From positions 14,923-54,506 of the forward strand of contig PFBD01000002.1 in assembly GCA_002773415.1 (NCBI GenBank): a stretch of 39,584 nt of DNA, given 5' to 3'. This document shows, one piece after another, positions 29,401 through 37,557 of the stretch. The first letter of the stretch is position 1, and each line of letters begins with the position of its first letter. The position numbers and the translations under genes were made by a program. Below the pieces are notes generated by a model, which was not told where the DNA came from, made no database searches, and worked only from the letters and a program-made list of their open reading frames with translations. The stretch comes from Candidatus Harrisonbacteria bacterium CG10_big_fil_rev_8_21_14_0_10_49_15. GTDB lineage: Bacteria > Patescibacteriota > Minisyncoccia > UBA6257 > 1-14-0-10-44-23.

Positions 29401-29885
29401 ATCAAAAACAATTTACTTTCTATCGTAATAACAAAAGCGCGAACGCTCTTGATGTTTTATTGACCGGCGAAGCTTTGCAAATTTTACGATCAAACGATCA
29501 AGAAAGAAAAAAAGACAATATTTCTTTGGATAAAAAACTGCACCTAGAATATGTATCAAAAAATGGTCCGCAGATTACTAGATTTGAACGCAGCGCAGTT
29601 GGATTAACTAATTCCCAGCAAACTGTTCTTGATCAGGCGATGTCTGCCGGCTGGTCGGCAGCTGATCGTCAAAGACTGGAAGCTTTATTAACAACCCGTA
29701 ACGTTTTTCATGGAAGAATAGCGCGAAAATTATCTAGGCAAATGCGTGAAGTTATCAAAGAAGGCAAGCTGTCAGAAAGAAATGAAATCTTAGAAAAAAT
29801 TAAAAAAATGTTACCGGAGGAAAAAGCGCAGGTAAAAGTAGTTTCAGTAAGTCCCATATTTGGATTTTCTAGGGATAATAATTAG
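26451..29885 (+). CDS. PLD-domain + SNF2/superfamily II helicase (DISARM DrmD-like / restriction-associated)
   Basis: PLD-like FLHAKCYIFG...IGSSNFTKNGL; Walker A ADSVGLGKTITA, DESHNLR, TATPVNNS, IQRNGRINRLG. Confidence 0.85.
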   Translation: MKNLPKIIDNQRKKLLDSLIEASNNFDEISIATGYWDLEATALLLPYLKNYKKIRLLIGREPLIPRHQLNEVEPDFPDKDIFEDLQKLKIDSNLKPTVRELKLLVDNKILEVKVFKKAFLHAKCYIFGNFESENALGIIGSSNFTKNGLTISRELNAGEDDQRVVQFNPKNETQEHGHLSWFEEVWADDGCIEWTGNFIELVDTSIHGELLFSPYEMYIKTLDFMYGDLLKEDREIEALSDRKLQNFQERSVKQILWRLDKNGVAMLADSVGLGKTITAIGVIRQYTGRRIIVIAPKSLIGQWENEIARERILGVTVVSMQNKNQIDEERKKDRYMPISLFVIDESHNLRSHNSKRFQQISEWLVDNSDANTLLLTATPVNNSIDDLTNQILLGTRGEQDILQVNVRNSEGVIKSRSFFDALFELKKRISQNRAQGNDMAPIYKEARQVIDPILREFVIRNTRQSIEEELAGKGLEIDGKEFHFPKIKVSNETFNSGDYQSIAISSVIESIEKTSVEKIQETTDILVHPLRQLVELKNEAIDTSDKSIIYRLYQYILSLSFIPYRTAMYDHKVYGKTLEEIKNTKFTKETKKNLGWQLSMYGLLRIVLLKRFESSSYALLASVKKYQRRLKTFEDILIQENLLLNLSDIDDILDEYEAEDGENLDLTDDEIIEKAKKLGTKISKDSHNITAIKEDINSENKILTAIVELTEQFKSKDKKLEVFLGKVVEIAKNDPKKKILIFSFFADTVRYLKENILDGSENIFTDENTEFVSGKERVNAMQSAERFAPVAKDARERVAEKDELTYLFSTDVLAEGQNLQDCGLLINYDLHWNPVRMIQRNGRINRLGSPHPEIEVINIVPNKELDQFLGLVTKLEDKISLINATIGSDSSVLGEQINPIHYKGIYDTDTNTATAEYLRLEKESDVFTDDQFISDLKHFREQATPEQRNALEKIPVSKWGVVDQSTILQSPEVLVFSQSEFSNNQKQFTFYRNNKSANALDVLLTGEALQILRSNDQERKKDNISLDKKLHLEYVSKNGPQITRFERSAVGLTNSQQTVLDQAMSAGWSAADRQRLEALLTTRNVFHGRIARKLSRQMREVIKEGKLSERNEILEKIKKMLPEEKAQVKVVSVSPIFGFSRDNN

Positions 29886-29888
29886 TCC

Positions 29889-32800
29889 ATGAGTACCATT
29901 GAGATAAAAAAGCGACTTGATCCGCTTCTTAGACAACTTTCAACCGAAAGATCTTTGGATGTTGCGGAAAAGATCATTGCTGAATTAGTTGGGTTGCTCG
30001 ATATTAAAGTCGGTGACAGATTTTTGGTCAATATTCCACGAGTAGACGCCGAATTATCCAGATTCCAGCTTGCGCCGGGTTTTGCACGCCAAGCGGCTGC
30101 TTATGAGCTGCCTCACGAAGACAGTAAACCAATTGACTTGAAGCTTTTTTGGGTTAAAAAAGCTAGTAAAACGAACCTTTCTTGGCTTATCGGTCTTACT
30201 CCAAACTTTGAAGATGCTCTTTCAAATGATTATAAAAATATCGGGATCGATTTTGTTGTGCCGGAAGCTTGCGACAGTATCACGGTTTTGCTTTCCAATC
30301 GCTTCAAAGTTCGTGCGCTTGAACTTAAGGATCACATCACACCGACACAGCTGGAAATATTTGCCCAGTGGGCGAAGTTGTCTGAAATGGAGATTGCCGA
30401 TCAAAACGAATCAAAAAACAATTTGCACGCCAAGCTTTGGGAAAGTTTCAACTTTGAGCCGATTAATCGCAAATTTTATCTTGAATTGGTTGAACATTTT
30501 AGTATTTTGGTTCATCATCTCGAAAAGAATCTTGGTCGCAAGCCAGCAGTAATGTTTACCACTCGCTTGATCGGGCGCTTGCTTTTTACTTGGTTTTTAA
30601 AAAAGAAAAATTTGGTAAATAATGATAGTGATTATTTTTTTGTATCTGATCCAGGGAAGCAAGGTGAATATTACAAAAGTCAACTGGAAAAATTGTTTTT
30701 TGAAATACTAAATAGAGATGAGTTAGAGAGAAGTAACGGCGATAGGATAACGCCATATTTAAATGGTGGCCTTTTTGATATAAGCACCACTGATTTTTAC
30801 GGTGATCCAAAACTCACTTTCCCTAACGGATATTTCAATCAGCTTTTTAATACTCTCAATAAATATAACTTTACGGTTGATGAAAGTAGTCCGGAATTTC
30901 AACATGTCGCTATTGATCCAGAAATGTTGGGTCGTATTTTTGAAAGTTTACTTGCCGAGCAAATTGACGAGAATACTGGCAACAGCAAAAAGAAAGCTAC
31001 GGGAGCATTCTATACACCACGAGATATTGTAAGCTATATGTGCGAACAATCACTTATTGAGTATTTAAAAACAAAAATTTCTGATTCGCCAGACCGTGAT
31101 CGTCGCATAGATGAGCTCGTGCGCATGCCAGAGGCGATTTTCCGCGATCAGGATCAAAATAAGCGTCGTGACTGGAAGCCTTATCGCGATTCAATTATCA
31201 AGGCATTAGAAGGCTCAAAAACCGAGTCTCCACTTACCGTACTTGATCCTGCGGTTGGCTCGGGTGCATTTCCGATGGGAATGCTTCATTTGCTCGTGAA
31301 AGTGTATTCTCGCCTTGATCCGAAATTTGAAAAGGATATTTCAAAACTCAAGCGTGATATTTTGTCACGATCTTTGTATGGTGTGGATATTGAGCAAACT
31401 GCCATTGAAATTACTCGTTTGCGAGCTTGGCTTTCAATTATTGTGGATATTCCAGAAGGCGAAAAAGTTGAGCCACTTCCAAATCTTGAGTTTAAATTTG
31501 TTTGTGCCAACACGCTGATCCCTCTTAATAATACAGAGCAAGCCACATTTTTTACTGATCATAGCCTTAAAGACAAATTGATTAAAATTCGGGATGATTA
31601 TTTTAGGACAAGTAGTAAAACAAAAAAAGAAAAACTGCAAAAAGATTATTTAAAACTCACGCAAAGTGCGAGCTTGTTTGATAATAAGAAAACTCAACAG
31701 CTAAAAAGTTATAAACCCTTTGATATAAGCTCATCATCAGAATTTTACGATCCGGAATTAATGCATGGAGTTTCTGCTTTTGATATTGTGATTGGAAATC
31801 CGCCGTATGTGCGTGCTGATAACCCCGCAATGAAAGAGCAAAGAAAATTAATAATGGAATCAAAAACTTATCAAACACTTTATGAAAAGTGGGACTTGTA
31901 TGTTGCTTTCATTGAAAAAGGTTATAATTTATTAAATCAAAATGGAATAATTGAGTTTATTATTCCAGATGCATATATGGCATCAAAATATGCTATCAAA
32001 TCTCACAATTATTTTTTACAAAATTCTATTATTAGTCGCATAAACTTTCTTAATGAAATAAAAGTATTTGAAGCCGCAGTAAAAAATATAATTATTGAAT
32101 ATAGAAAAGGTATTAATTCTGATAATATTCCGTTGAAAATAAAACACACTCCAACATTTGAGAATTTTATAATGCTTCCGTCAAAATCGCAGAAACAAAT
32201 TGGAGAATTTGCTTTCAAAATTAATAATGAAAACAAAAGTATCGGTAATCTGGTTAATTCAATCAAATGGGGTGAAATTTGTTATGTAAGCGTTGGGTTA
32301 GTTTTACAATCGGAAGAAAAATTATATAAAGGAGAATTTATTAAAGAAGACCTGATATCTAACGAGCAAGATAAAATTCACAACAAAGAATATGTAGAGG
32401 CCAAGTGGATAAATAAATATTGTGTCAAAAAAAATAAGTATCTTGAATGGAACACGCAGAGGGTCCCCGCTAAAATTAGAAGGCCAACATTTCCAGAGCT
32501 TTATACTCCAGAAAAAATAATGATGGGAGGAATGACGGGGGCAGTTATTGATGGTAAAGGATTATTATGCAACCACAGCATCGATGTTTCTGTTTTGTGG
32601 ATATCATTGAAAGATGTAAATAATAGAAGTATCACTAGTAGTATTCAAAAGGATTTTAAAATAAAAGAAACAACTGAATTTAGAAAAAAACTTGAAGACA
32701 ATTCAAGCAAATTTGGTCTAAAATATTTATTGGCTATTCTAAACTCAAAATTTGCAAATTATTTCCTTAACCAAGTGCGAAGAAGTCAGATTGGATTCTA

Positions 32801-33005
32801 TCCCGATGATCTTAAAAAATTACCAATAAAAAATATTGCATTATCTGGCCAGCAAATCTTTATAGATTTAGTTGATCAAATTTTAACTCTCAAAAAACAA
32901 AATAAAGAGGCGGATACCAAAAATCTTGAAGCACAAATTGATCAGCTTGTTTATAAACTTTACGGCCTGACTGAAGATGAGATAGGAATTGTGGAGGCGA
33001 GCTAA
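29889..33005 (+). CDS. Eco57I-type N6-adenine DNA methyltransferase / restriction-modification protein
   Basis: TVLDPAVGSGAFPMGMLHLL (motif I), DIVIGNPPYVRADNPAMKEQ (motif IV), GAFYTPRDIVSYM. Confidence 0.92.
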   Translation: MSTIEIKKRLDPLLRQLSTERSLDVAEKIIAELVGLLDIKVGDRFLVNIPRVDAELSRFQLAPGFARQAAAYELPHEDSKPIDLKLFWVKKASKTNLSWLIGLTPNFEDALSNDYKNIGIDFVVPEACDSITVLLSNRFKVRALELKDHITPTQLEIFAQWAKLSEMEIADQNESKNNLHAKLWESFNFEPINRKFYLELVEHFSILVHHLEKNLGRKPAVMFTTRLIGRLLFTWFLKKKNLVNNDSDYFFVSDPGKQGEYYKSQLEKLFFEILNRDELERSNGDRITPYLNGGLFDISTTDFYGDPKLTFPNGYFNQLFNTLNKYNFTVDESSPEFQHVAIDPEMLGRIFESLLAEQIDENTGNSKKKATGAFYTPRDIVSYMCEQSLIEYLKTKISDSPDRDRRIDELVRMPEAIFRDQDQNKRRDWKPYRDSIIKALEGSKTESPLTVLDPAVGSGAFPMGMLHLLVKVYSRLDPKFEKDISKLKRDILSRSLYGVDIEQTAIEITRLRAWLSIIVDIPEGEKVEPLPNLEFKFVCANTLIPLNNTEQATFFTDHSLKDKLIKIRDDYFRTSSKTKKEKLQKDYLKLTQSASLFDNKKTQQLKSYKPFDISSSSEFYDPELMHGVSAFDIVIGNPPYVRADNPAMKEQRKLIMESKTYQTLYEKWDLYVAFIEKGYNLLNQNGIIEFIIPDAYMASKYAIKSHNYFLQNSIISRINFLNEIKVFEAAVKNIIIEYRKGINSDNIPLKIKHTPTFENFIMLPSKSQKQIGEFAFKINNENKSIGNLVNSIKWGEICYVSVGLVLQSEEKLYKGEFIKEDLISNEQDKIHNKEYVEAKWINKYCVKKNKYLEWNTQRVPAKIRRPTFPELYTPEKIMMGGMTGAVIDGKGLLCNHSIDVSVLWISLKDVNNRSITSSIQKDFKIKETTEFRKKLEDNSSKFGLKYLLAILNSKFANYFLNQVRRSQIGFYPDDLKKLPIKNIALSGQQIFIDLVDQILTLKKQNKEADTKNLEAQIDQLVYKLYGLTEDEIGIVEAS

Positions 33006-33009
33006 TTTT

Positions 33010-33885
33010 ATGGAAAACGATACAAAAAAACTGCATATAAAATTTGAGGGTTCAATGATGGAATCTGGTCGGATTGATGCGAATGATTTTGCTCATACTG
33101 TTTCTGCTACGGCCGATCTTTTGCGATTTATTGCAAAAAATGTTGATGGTGCAAAAAATAAAACTTTGAGCGTTAATCTTTTAGCTCTCAGGCCTGGATC
33201 GTTTGAAGTTGACCTGGTGGTTAATCTCAAGGACTTGGTGCTGATTTCTCCTGCATTTGTACCACTACTCAACGTAAATACTGTTTCAACAGTCAAGCAG
33301 CTTATCGAAGTATTGAAATCACTTATTCAAGTTAAAAAATTTCTTAAAGGAGAGAAGCCAACCAAAATTGAGGTTGTTCAAAGTGACGGATCCCCGCATG
33401 TTGCTATCCATAACAATAGTGGGCAGGTTAATATTAACGTAACAGCTTACAATATTTTGCAGGGTGAGGGTGGAAATAAAAGATTACGTAAAATTTTTCA
33501 GCCACTTCTAAAAGAGGGAACAGAGTTAGAATCCATAGAAATAGTAGATGAGGATTCCGAGCGAATTCAAGTACTAAGGCAAGAGGCACCCTATTTTGAA
33601 AAAGATGAGGAATTACAGATGACGGAACATAAAGTTAGGGGAATTATTACAGCCATGGATCGTAAAACTTATAACGGGAAAATTTCTATTGGTGAAAAAA
33701 GAATAAATTTTGAAGTTGAAATTTCTGATATAAAAAATTTGGATAAGATTATTGATGGCTTAATAGAGTCAATGAAAAATAAAGTTACCATAATGGTAAT
33801 CGGTGAGGCCGCTTTTGATGCTGAATTAAATATAAAGAGCTTAAAAATTAAAGATATAGAAAAAGATCGGAAACTGTTTGATTAA
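33010..33885 (+). CDS. Conserved-looking protein of unknown function in helicase-methylase operon
   Basis: Starts 5 nt after methylase stop; MENDTKKLHIKFEGSMMESGRIDANDFAHTVSATADLLRFI... Confidence 0.6.
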   Translation: MENDTKKLHIKFEGSMMESGRIDANDFAHTVSATADLLRFIAKNVDGAKNKTLSVNLLALRPGSFEVDLVVNLKDLVLISPAFVPLLNVNTVSTVKQLIEVLKSLIQVKKFLKGEKPTKIEVVQSDGSPHVAIHNNSGQVNINVTAYNILQGEGGNKRLRKIFQPLLKEGTELESIEIVDEDSERIQVLRQEAPYFEKDEELQMTEHKVRGIITAMDRKTYNGKISIGEKRINFEVEISDIKNLDKIIDGLIESMKNKVTIMVIGEAAFDAELNIKSLKIKDIEKDRKLFD

Positions 33886-34007
33886 CGGGTTTTCTTTTTA
33901 AAGAAACGGGGCTTAGCTATCCATTGGGCTGATTTTGGAGTTTAGGAGTGCTTAAGTCCTGCATCCCTACGGCGGGAAGTGTATTGTGGTATGATCGTAT
34001 ACAACAA

Positions 34008-34211
34008 ATGAAGAGGCTTTTCAGAATATTTCTTTGGGCTCTAGCTGTTTTCTCCGCTTTTAATTTAGTCATTGATATTGGTTTTTTATTGAATTGGTGG
34101 GCGACAGGAGAACAGCCGCATCCAGAGTTGCTGGAACATTGGCCATGGAATCTAATTGTTCTTAGCGTTTTAATCTATATTCTTAATAAAGGTTACGAGA
34201 AACAAAAATGA
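34008..34211 (+). CDS. Small two-TM membrane protein
   Basis: MKRLFRIFLWALAVFSAFNLVIDIGFLLNWW...NLIVLSVLIYIL. Confidence 0.5.
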   Translation: MKRLFRIFLWALAVFSAFNLVIDIGFLLNWWATGEQPHPELLEHWPWNLIVLSVLIYILNKGYEKQK

Positions 34212-34834
34212 AACTTCTACTCGGCTCAAACGGTGCGTTTTTGACGGACACGGGATTTCCACTGCTGGATATGGAGCCGGCGGATTTTCGGATAGGGTAC
34301 GTTCTGACGGCGTCAAAGTCCGTGGATGATCTTTCGTATCTTGAGCGCCACAAAGAGGCAATGGCCGCGGCCGGCTATACGAATGTGGAGCCGATTGATA
34401 TTGAGGGCAAGACGGCAGATGAGTTGCGAGAAATATTCGCAGACAAGAATGTGATTCACGTTGAAGGAGGCAATACGTTTTACTTGCTTAAAGCGATTCG
34501 TGAAAGCGGATTTGAAGAAGTGGTGCGCGAGGCGCTCGATCGCGGCGTGGTCTACGCCGGCACTAGCGCCGGAGCCTACGTGGCTTGCCCGACGATTGAG
34601 ATGGCGAGGTTCGGATTACATAAGCACGATGAGCATGGAGTAACAGACCTAACCGGCATGGGCCTAGTGCCCTTTCTAGTGAAAGCACACTACAAAGATG
34701 AGCAAGCGGAGATGATGCGCGAGATGATCAAGAATTCAAGCTACCCGGTGCGCCTCTTGCGTGACGGCCAAGGGATTTTTGTAAATGGTGACGAAGTGCA
34801 GTTTGTCGGAGTAGGCGACGAACCGATTTTGTAA
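34208..34834 (+). CDS. Peptidase E / S51-like family protein
   Basis: HVEGGNTFYLLKAIRESG, VVYAGTSAGAYVACPTIE nucleophile elbow. Confidence 0.85.
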   Translation: MKLLLGSNGAFLTDTGFPLLDMEPADFRIGYVLTASKSVDDLSYLERHKEAMAAAGYTNVEPIDIEGKTADELREIFADKNVIHVEGGNTFYLLKAIRESGFEEVVREALDRGVVYAGTSAGAYVACPTIEMARFGLHKHDEHGVTDLTGMGLVPFLVKAHYKDEQAEMMREMIKNSSYPVRLLRDGQGIFVNGDEVQFVGVGDEPIL

Positions 34835-34875
34835 CGTGATTTGCATTTCCCGCCCTTGCGCGGTTTAATTTGGAT

Positions 34876-35658
34876 ATGAAAGATGTTGAATTTAGCGACG
34901 CTGATGGTAACAAGTTGCTTGGAACTATTTCAATTCCAGGTGGAGCAAGTTCGGTTGTGATAATGTCGCACGGGTTTTCGTCCAGCAAGGGAAGCAAGGC
35001 CTATATTGATTTAGAAAAAGACCTCAATGCATTAGGTATTGGCACATTTCGTTATGATGGCTATGGTCACGGCCCGCTTTATTGCGAAAACTACCCCTAT
35101 GGAGTACGAGCAGATGTCACGCTGACAAAATCAATCGCTAGCCTCAAGGCTGCCGTGGAGTACATCAGATCTCTTGGTAGTTATAAAATAATCCTCATGG
35201 GCTCAAGTTATGGCGGATTAGTATCGCTTATTATCGCCGCGACGGACTCAAAGATTGCCGGACTGGCTCTAAAGTCCCCGGTTATTGAGCCGCTCGTCTT
35301 GTGGGGAGATAGGGCCGGGTCCAAAGGTATTGAAGGCTGGGAAAAAAGCGGTGTTTTGCACTATGACGACCTAGGGGAGAAATTTGACTTAAATTTTTCC
35401 TTTTACAAGGACTTGGAGAAGTTTGACATATATAGCCTTGCAAAAAATATCCGTTGTAACATTTTTGTTGTGCATGGAGAGGATGATACCGTGGTACCCA
35501 TAAGATATACCTATGATTTTGCGAAGATCGTTCCGGTAGAGCTTTGTGTGGTCAGCGGAGCAGATCATGGCTACAAAAAACCGGATCAATATAAAGAGAT
35601 GAAAGATGCTTTGGTGAAATTTATCTCTGCAGAGTGCGGAAAGGGATCTGCTATTTAG
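34876..35658 (+). CDS. Alpha/beta hydrolase
   Basis: VVIMSHGFSSSKGS, ILMGSSYGGLVSL, FVVHGEDDTVVP, GADHGY. Confidence 0.85.
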   Translation: MKDVEFSDADGNKLLGTISIPGGASSVVIMSHGFSSSKGSKAYIDLEKDLNALGIGTFRYDGYGHGPLYCENYPYGVRADVTLTKSIASLKAAVEYIRSLGSYKIILMGSSYGGLVSLIIAATDSKIAGLALKSPVIEPLVLWGDRAGSKGIEGWEKSGVLHYDDLGEKFDLNFSFYKDLEKFDIYSLAKNIRCNIFVVHGEDDTVVPIRYTYDFAKIVPVELCVVSGADHGYKKPDQYKEMKDALVKFISAECGKGSAI

Positions 35659-35669
35659 TTTTAAAAACC

Positions 35670-36077
35670 GTGAACATCTATCTTGATATAGATGGAGTAT
35701 TGATTACAAAGAAGGGTAAGCCTGCCAATGGGCTTTTTGAGTTTTTGGAGTATGTTACCGGAAACTACACTTGCTACTGGTTGACTACCCACTGTCGTGA
35801 CGGGACTCCGGAGAGGGCAGTTGAGTATGTGAATAAGATAGGCGGTATAGATAAAGAGCTTTTAGAAAAAATAAAGCCCTGTAAGCCGTGGGCGACATTT
35901 AAAACCGAGGCGATTGATTTTAGCGAGCCATTTATTTGGCTGGATGACAATTTGTTTGAAGGGGAGAGAAGAGCTCTCAATGAGCGAGGCATGCTCCAAA
36001 ACATGGAGTATTTTGATCTTGTCCATGATCCGAACCAGCTTGTAAAAATTATGGCAGAGATGAAAAGAAAAAGCTGA
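35670..36077 (+). CDS. HAD-like hydrolase domain protein
   Basis: GTG start at 35670; VNIYLDIDGVLITKKGKP, FIWLDDNLFEGE. Confidence 0.65.
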   Translation: MNIYLDIDGVLITKKGKPANGLFEFLEYVTGNYTCYWLTTHCRDGTPERAVEYVNKIGGIDKELLEKIKPCKPWATFKTEAIDFSEPFIWLDDNLFEGERRALNERGMLQNMEYFDLVHDPNQLVKIMAEMKRKS

Positions 36078-36108
36078 TTGGAGGTTTGGGGTGGCGTACT
36101 AAATCTTA

Positions 36109-36374
36109 CCTCCCCGCCAGAGGGGAGGCAGGCTCGCGATTGTATCCTTTATTCCCTAATTCTGCAGAACTAGGGAATAAAGGGCGGGGTCGAGTTGAGC
36201 CTATCGACTCGCGAGCGAGTTTTCGGGTTTTTGGAAAGGGGTATTGGTTTGTGGGAGTAGGCGAGCCCTTCGACCCTGCTCAGGATAAAAAGTGATTTTA
36301 TAGACCGGTCATAGAAAGCAACGGCCGTTGCTTTCTATGACCGACGGCCGTGTAATAACATATGTCATTACACG
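36109..36374. repeat. Palindrome cluster
   Basis: 36109-36128, 36146-36183 (38 bp, 1 mismatch), 36306-36343 (38 bp perfect, no loop), 36349-36374 (26 bp, 1 mismatch). Confidence 0.9.
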
Positions 36375-36456
36375 TGTAAGGACATGGGTATCAATTACAT
36401 GCTTTCAAGTTAGGCTCGGGGATTTGCATTTTTTGTAAATGCGGTAGAATTAAGGT

Positions 36457-37065
36457 ATGAATCCGCAGGAGATTAAAAGTTTTTTTGAAAAATTTTCTGA
36501 AAAACGGTCGCGAACGATTGTGATCTTGGATTTTGGGAATGTTGTTAAATGGCAGGTTAGCTTGAAGTGGCGGATTGGAATTAGGCATCTGGGAAATATA
36601 GTTAAAAATTTTTCAACTGGGCAAAAATTTTTGCGCCGTTTTTATTATGGTTCTGATTATGGGCCAAATGAGAAAAGTTTGGATATGGATAACTGGTCGC
36701 GCGTAATGCTTGCGCAAGCTAATATGAGCGGTTTTGAGGTAGTTACCAAGCGAGTAAAATATATTCGTAGCCAGGATAATGTGTATGGCTATGAGAAGAA
36801 ATGTGATTTAGACGTGGAGATGGCTGTTGATTTGATCAGGGAGCGAGATAATTACGACAATATTGTTTTGTTCTCAGGTGATGGTGATTTGATGTACGCT
36901 GTTCGTTATTTAAATGCGGAGTTTGGGAAAAAATGCTATGTATTTGGAGCTAGAGATCATATTGGCCGGGAGGTCTTTGATGCTAAAAAAGATGGTATTG
37001 TGACTTCTATTTTCTTTACGGAGGATTTTGAATATCGTCTTAATATGGATAGAAATAGTCACTGA
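36457..37065 (+). CDS. NYN-domain (PIN-like RNase fold) protein
   Basis: IVILDFGNVVKW, KKCDLDVEMAVDLIRERDNYDNIVLFSGDGDLMYAVRYL. Confidence 0.85.
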   Translation: MNPQEIKSFFEKFSEKRSRTIVILDFGNVVKWQVSLKWRIGIRHLGNIVKNFSTGQKFLRRFYYGSDYGPNEKSLDMDNWSRVMLAQANMSGFEVVTKRVKYIRSQDNVYGYEKKCDLDVEMAVDLIRERDNYDNIVLFSGDGDLMYAVRYLNAEFGKKCYVFGARDHIGREVFDAKKDGIVTSIFFTEDFEYRLNMDRNSH

Positions 37066-37124
37066 AAATCAGAAATCCGCCCGGAGGCGGATTTCGATCA
37101 AATTCGAGTAAGCCCAAAGCTTAC
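37066..37124 (-). ncRNA. Putative small RNA C, convergent to NYN gene
   Basis: TTGACT (37159-37154)-17 nt-TATCGT (37136-37131); guaagc/gcuuac hairpin then gaaatccgcccggaggcggatttc terminator. Confidence 0.45.
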
Positions 37125-37227
37125 GAGGGTACGATATCAGGAAATAAGTGAAAAGTCAATGAAGTGTGGATAACTAAATTTTCTGCCACAGTTACATTTC
37201 CCACCTTTGCGGGGTTTTAATTGAAAC

Positions 37228-37440
37228 ATGAGTAGTGACAATCCAAATCCGCCTAAGCGAAGTGAGATCCGGCATGGAACCAAGGTCTGGGTGATTGAGA
37301 AGAAGAATTATGGTACTAACGATTACACGCAGGGGATTGTGCAGGATATTTTGACTTCCAAAAATGATCATCCACGCGGCATTAAGGTCCGGCTAGCTGA
37401 TGGCACGGTTGGGCGCGTGCAGTGGCTGATGGAGCAGTAA
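37228..37440 (+). CDS. YwbE-family protein (DUF2196)
   Basis: KRSEIRHGTKVWVIEKKNYGTNDYTQGIVQDILTSKNDHPRGIKVRLADGTVGRVQWL. Confidence 0.85.
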   Translation: MSSDNPNPPKRSEIRHGTKVWVIEKKNYGTNDYTQGIVQDILTSKNDHPRGIKVRLADGTVGRVQWLMEQ

Positions 37441-37502
37441 GTAAGTATCATAGTCCGATAATTGACTGGGGTGGATATCTTCACTGAGAATTACGCCTAA
37501 AA

Positions 37503-37551
37503 ATGTAAATATTACATATTTTCTTGTAAAATTTTACAATTGGTGTATGAT
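37503..37551 (+). promoter_or_regulatory. Toxin-antitoxin promoter with two candidate operators
   Basis: ATGTAAATATTACAT (37503-37517) and TGTAAAATTTTACA (37525-37538), centres ~21.5 bp apart, next to TATGAT (37546-37551). Confidence 0.65.
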
Positions 37552-37557
37552 GTAGTT

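Noticed and set aside
26451-33885. Complete DISARM or BREX system
   Set aside because: No DrmA/DrmB, PglZ, BrxC or BrxL-like ORF is present; only helicase, methylase and one unknown protein are visible.
36086-36295. ORF of 69 aa
   Set aside because: Composed of palindromes and repeat sequence (ends in a ..GEPFDPAQDKK repeat signature), with no RBS; treated as non-coding.
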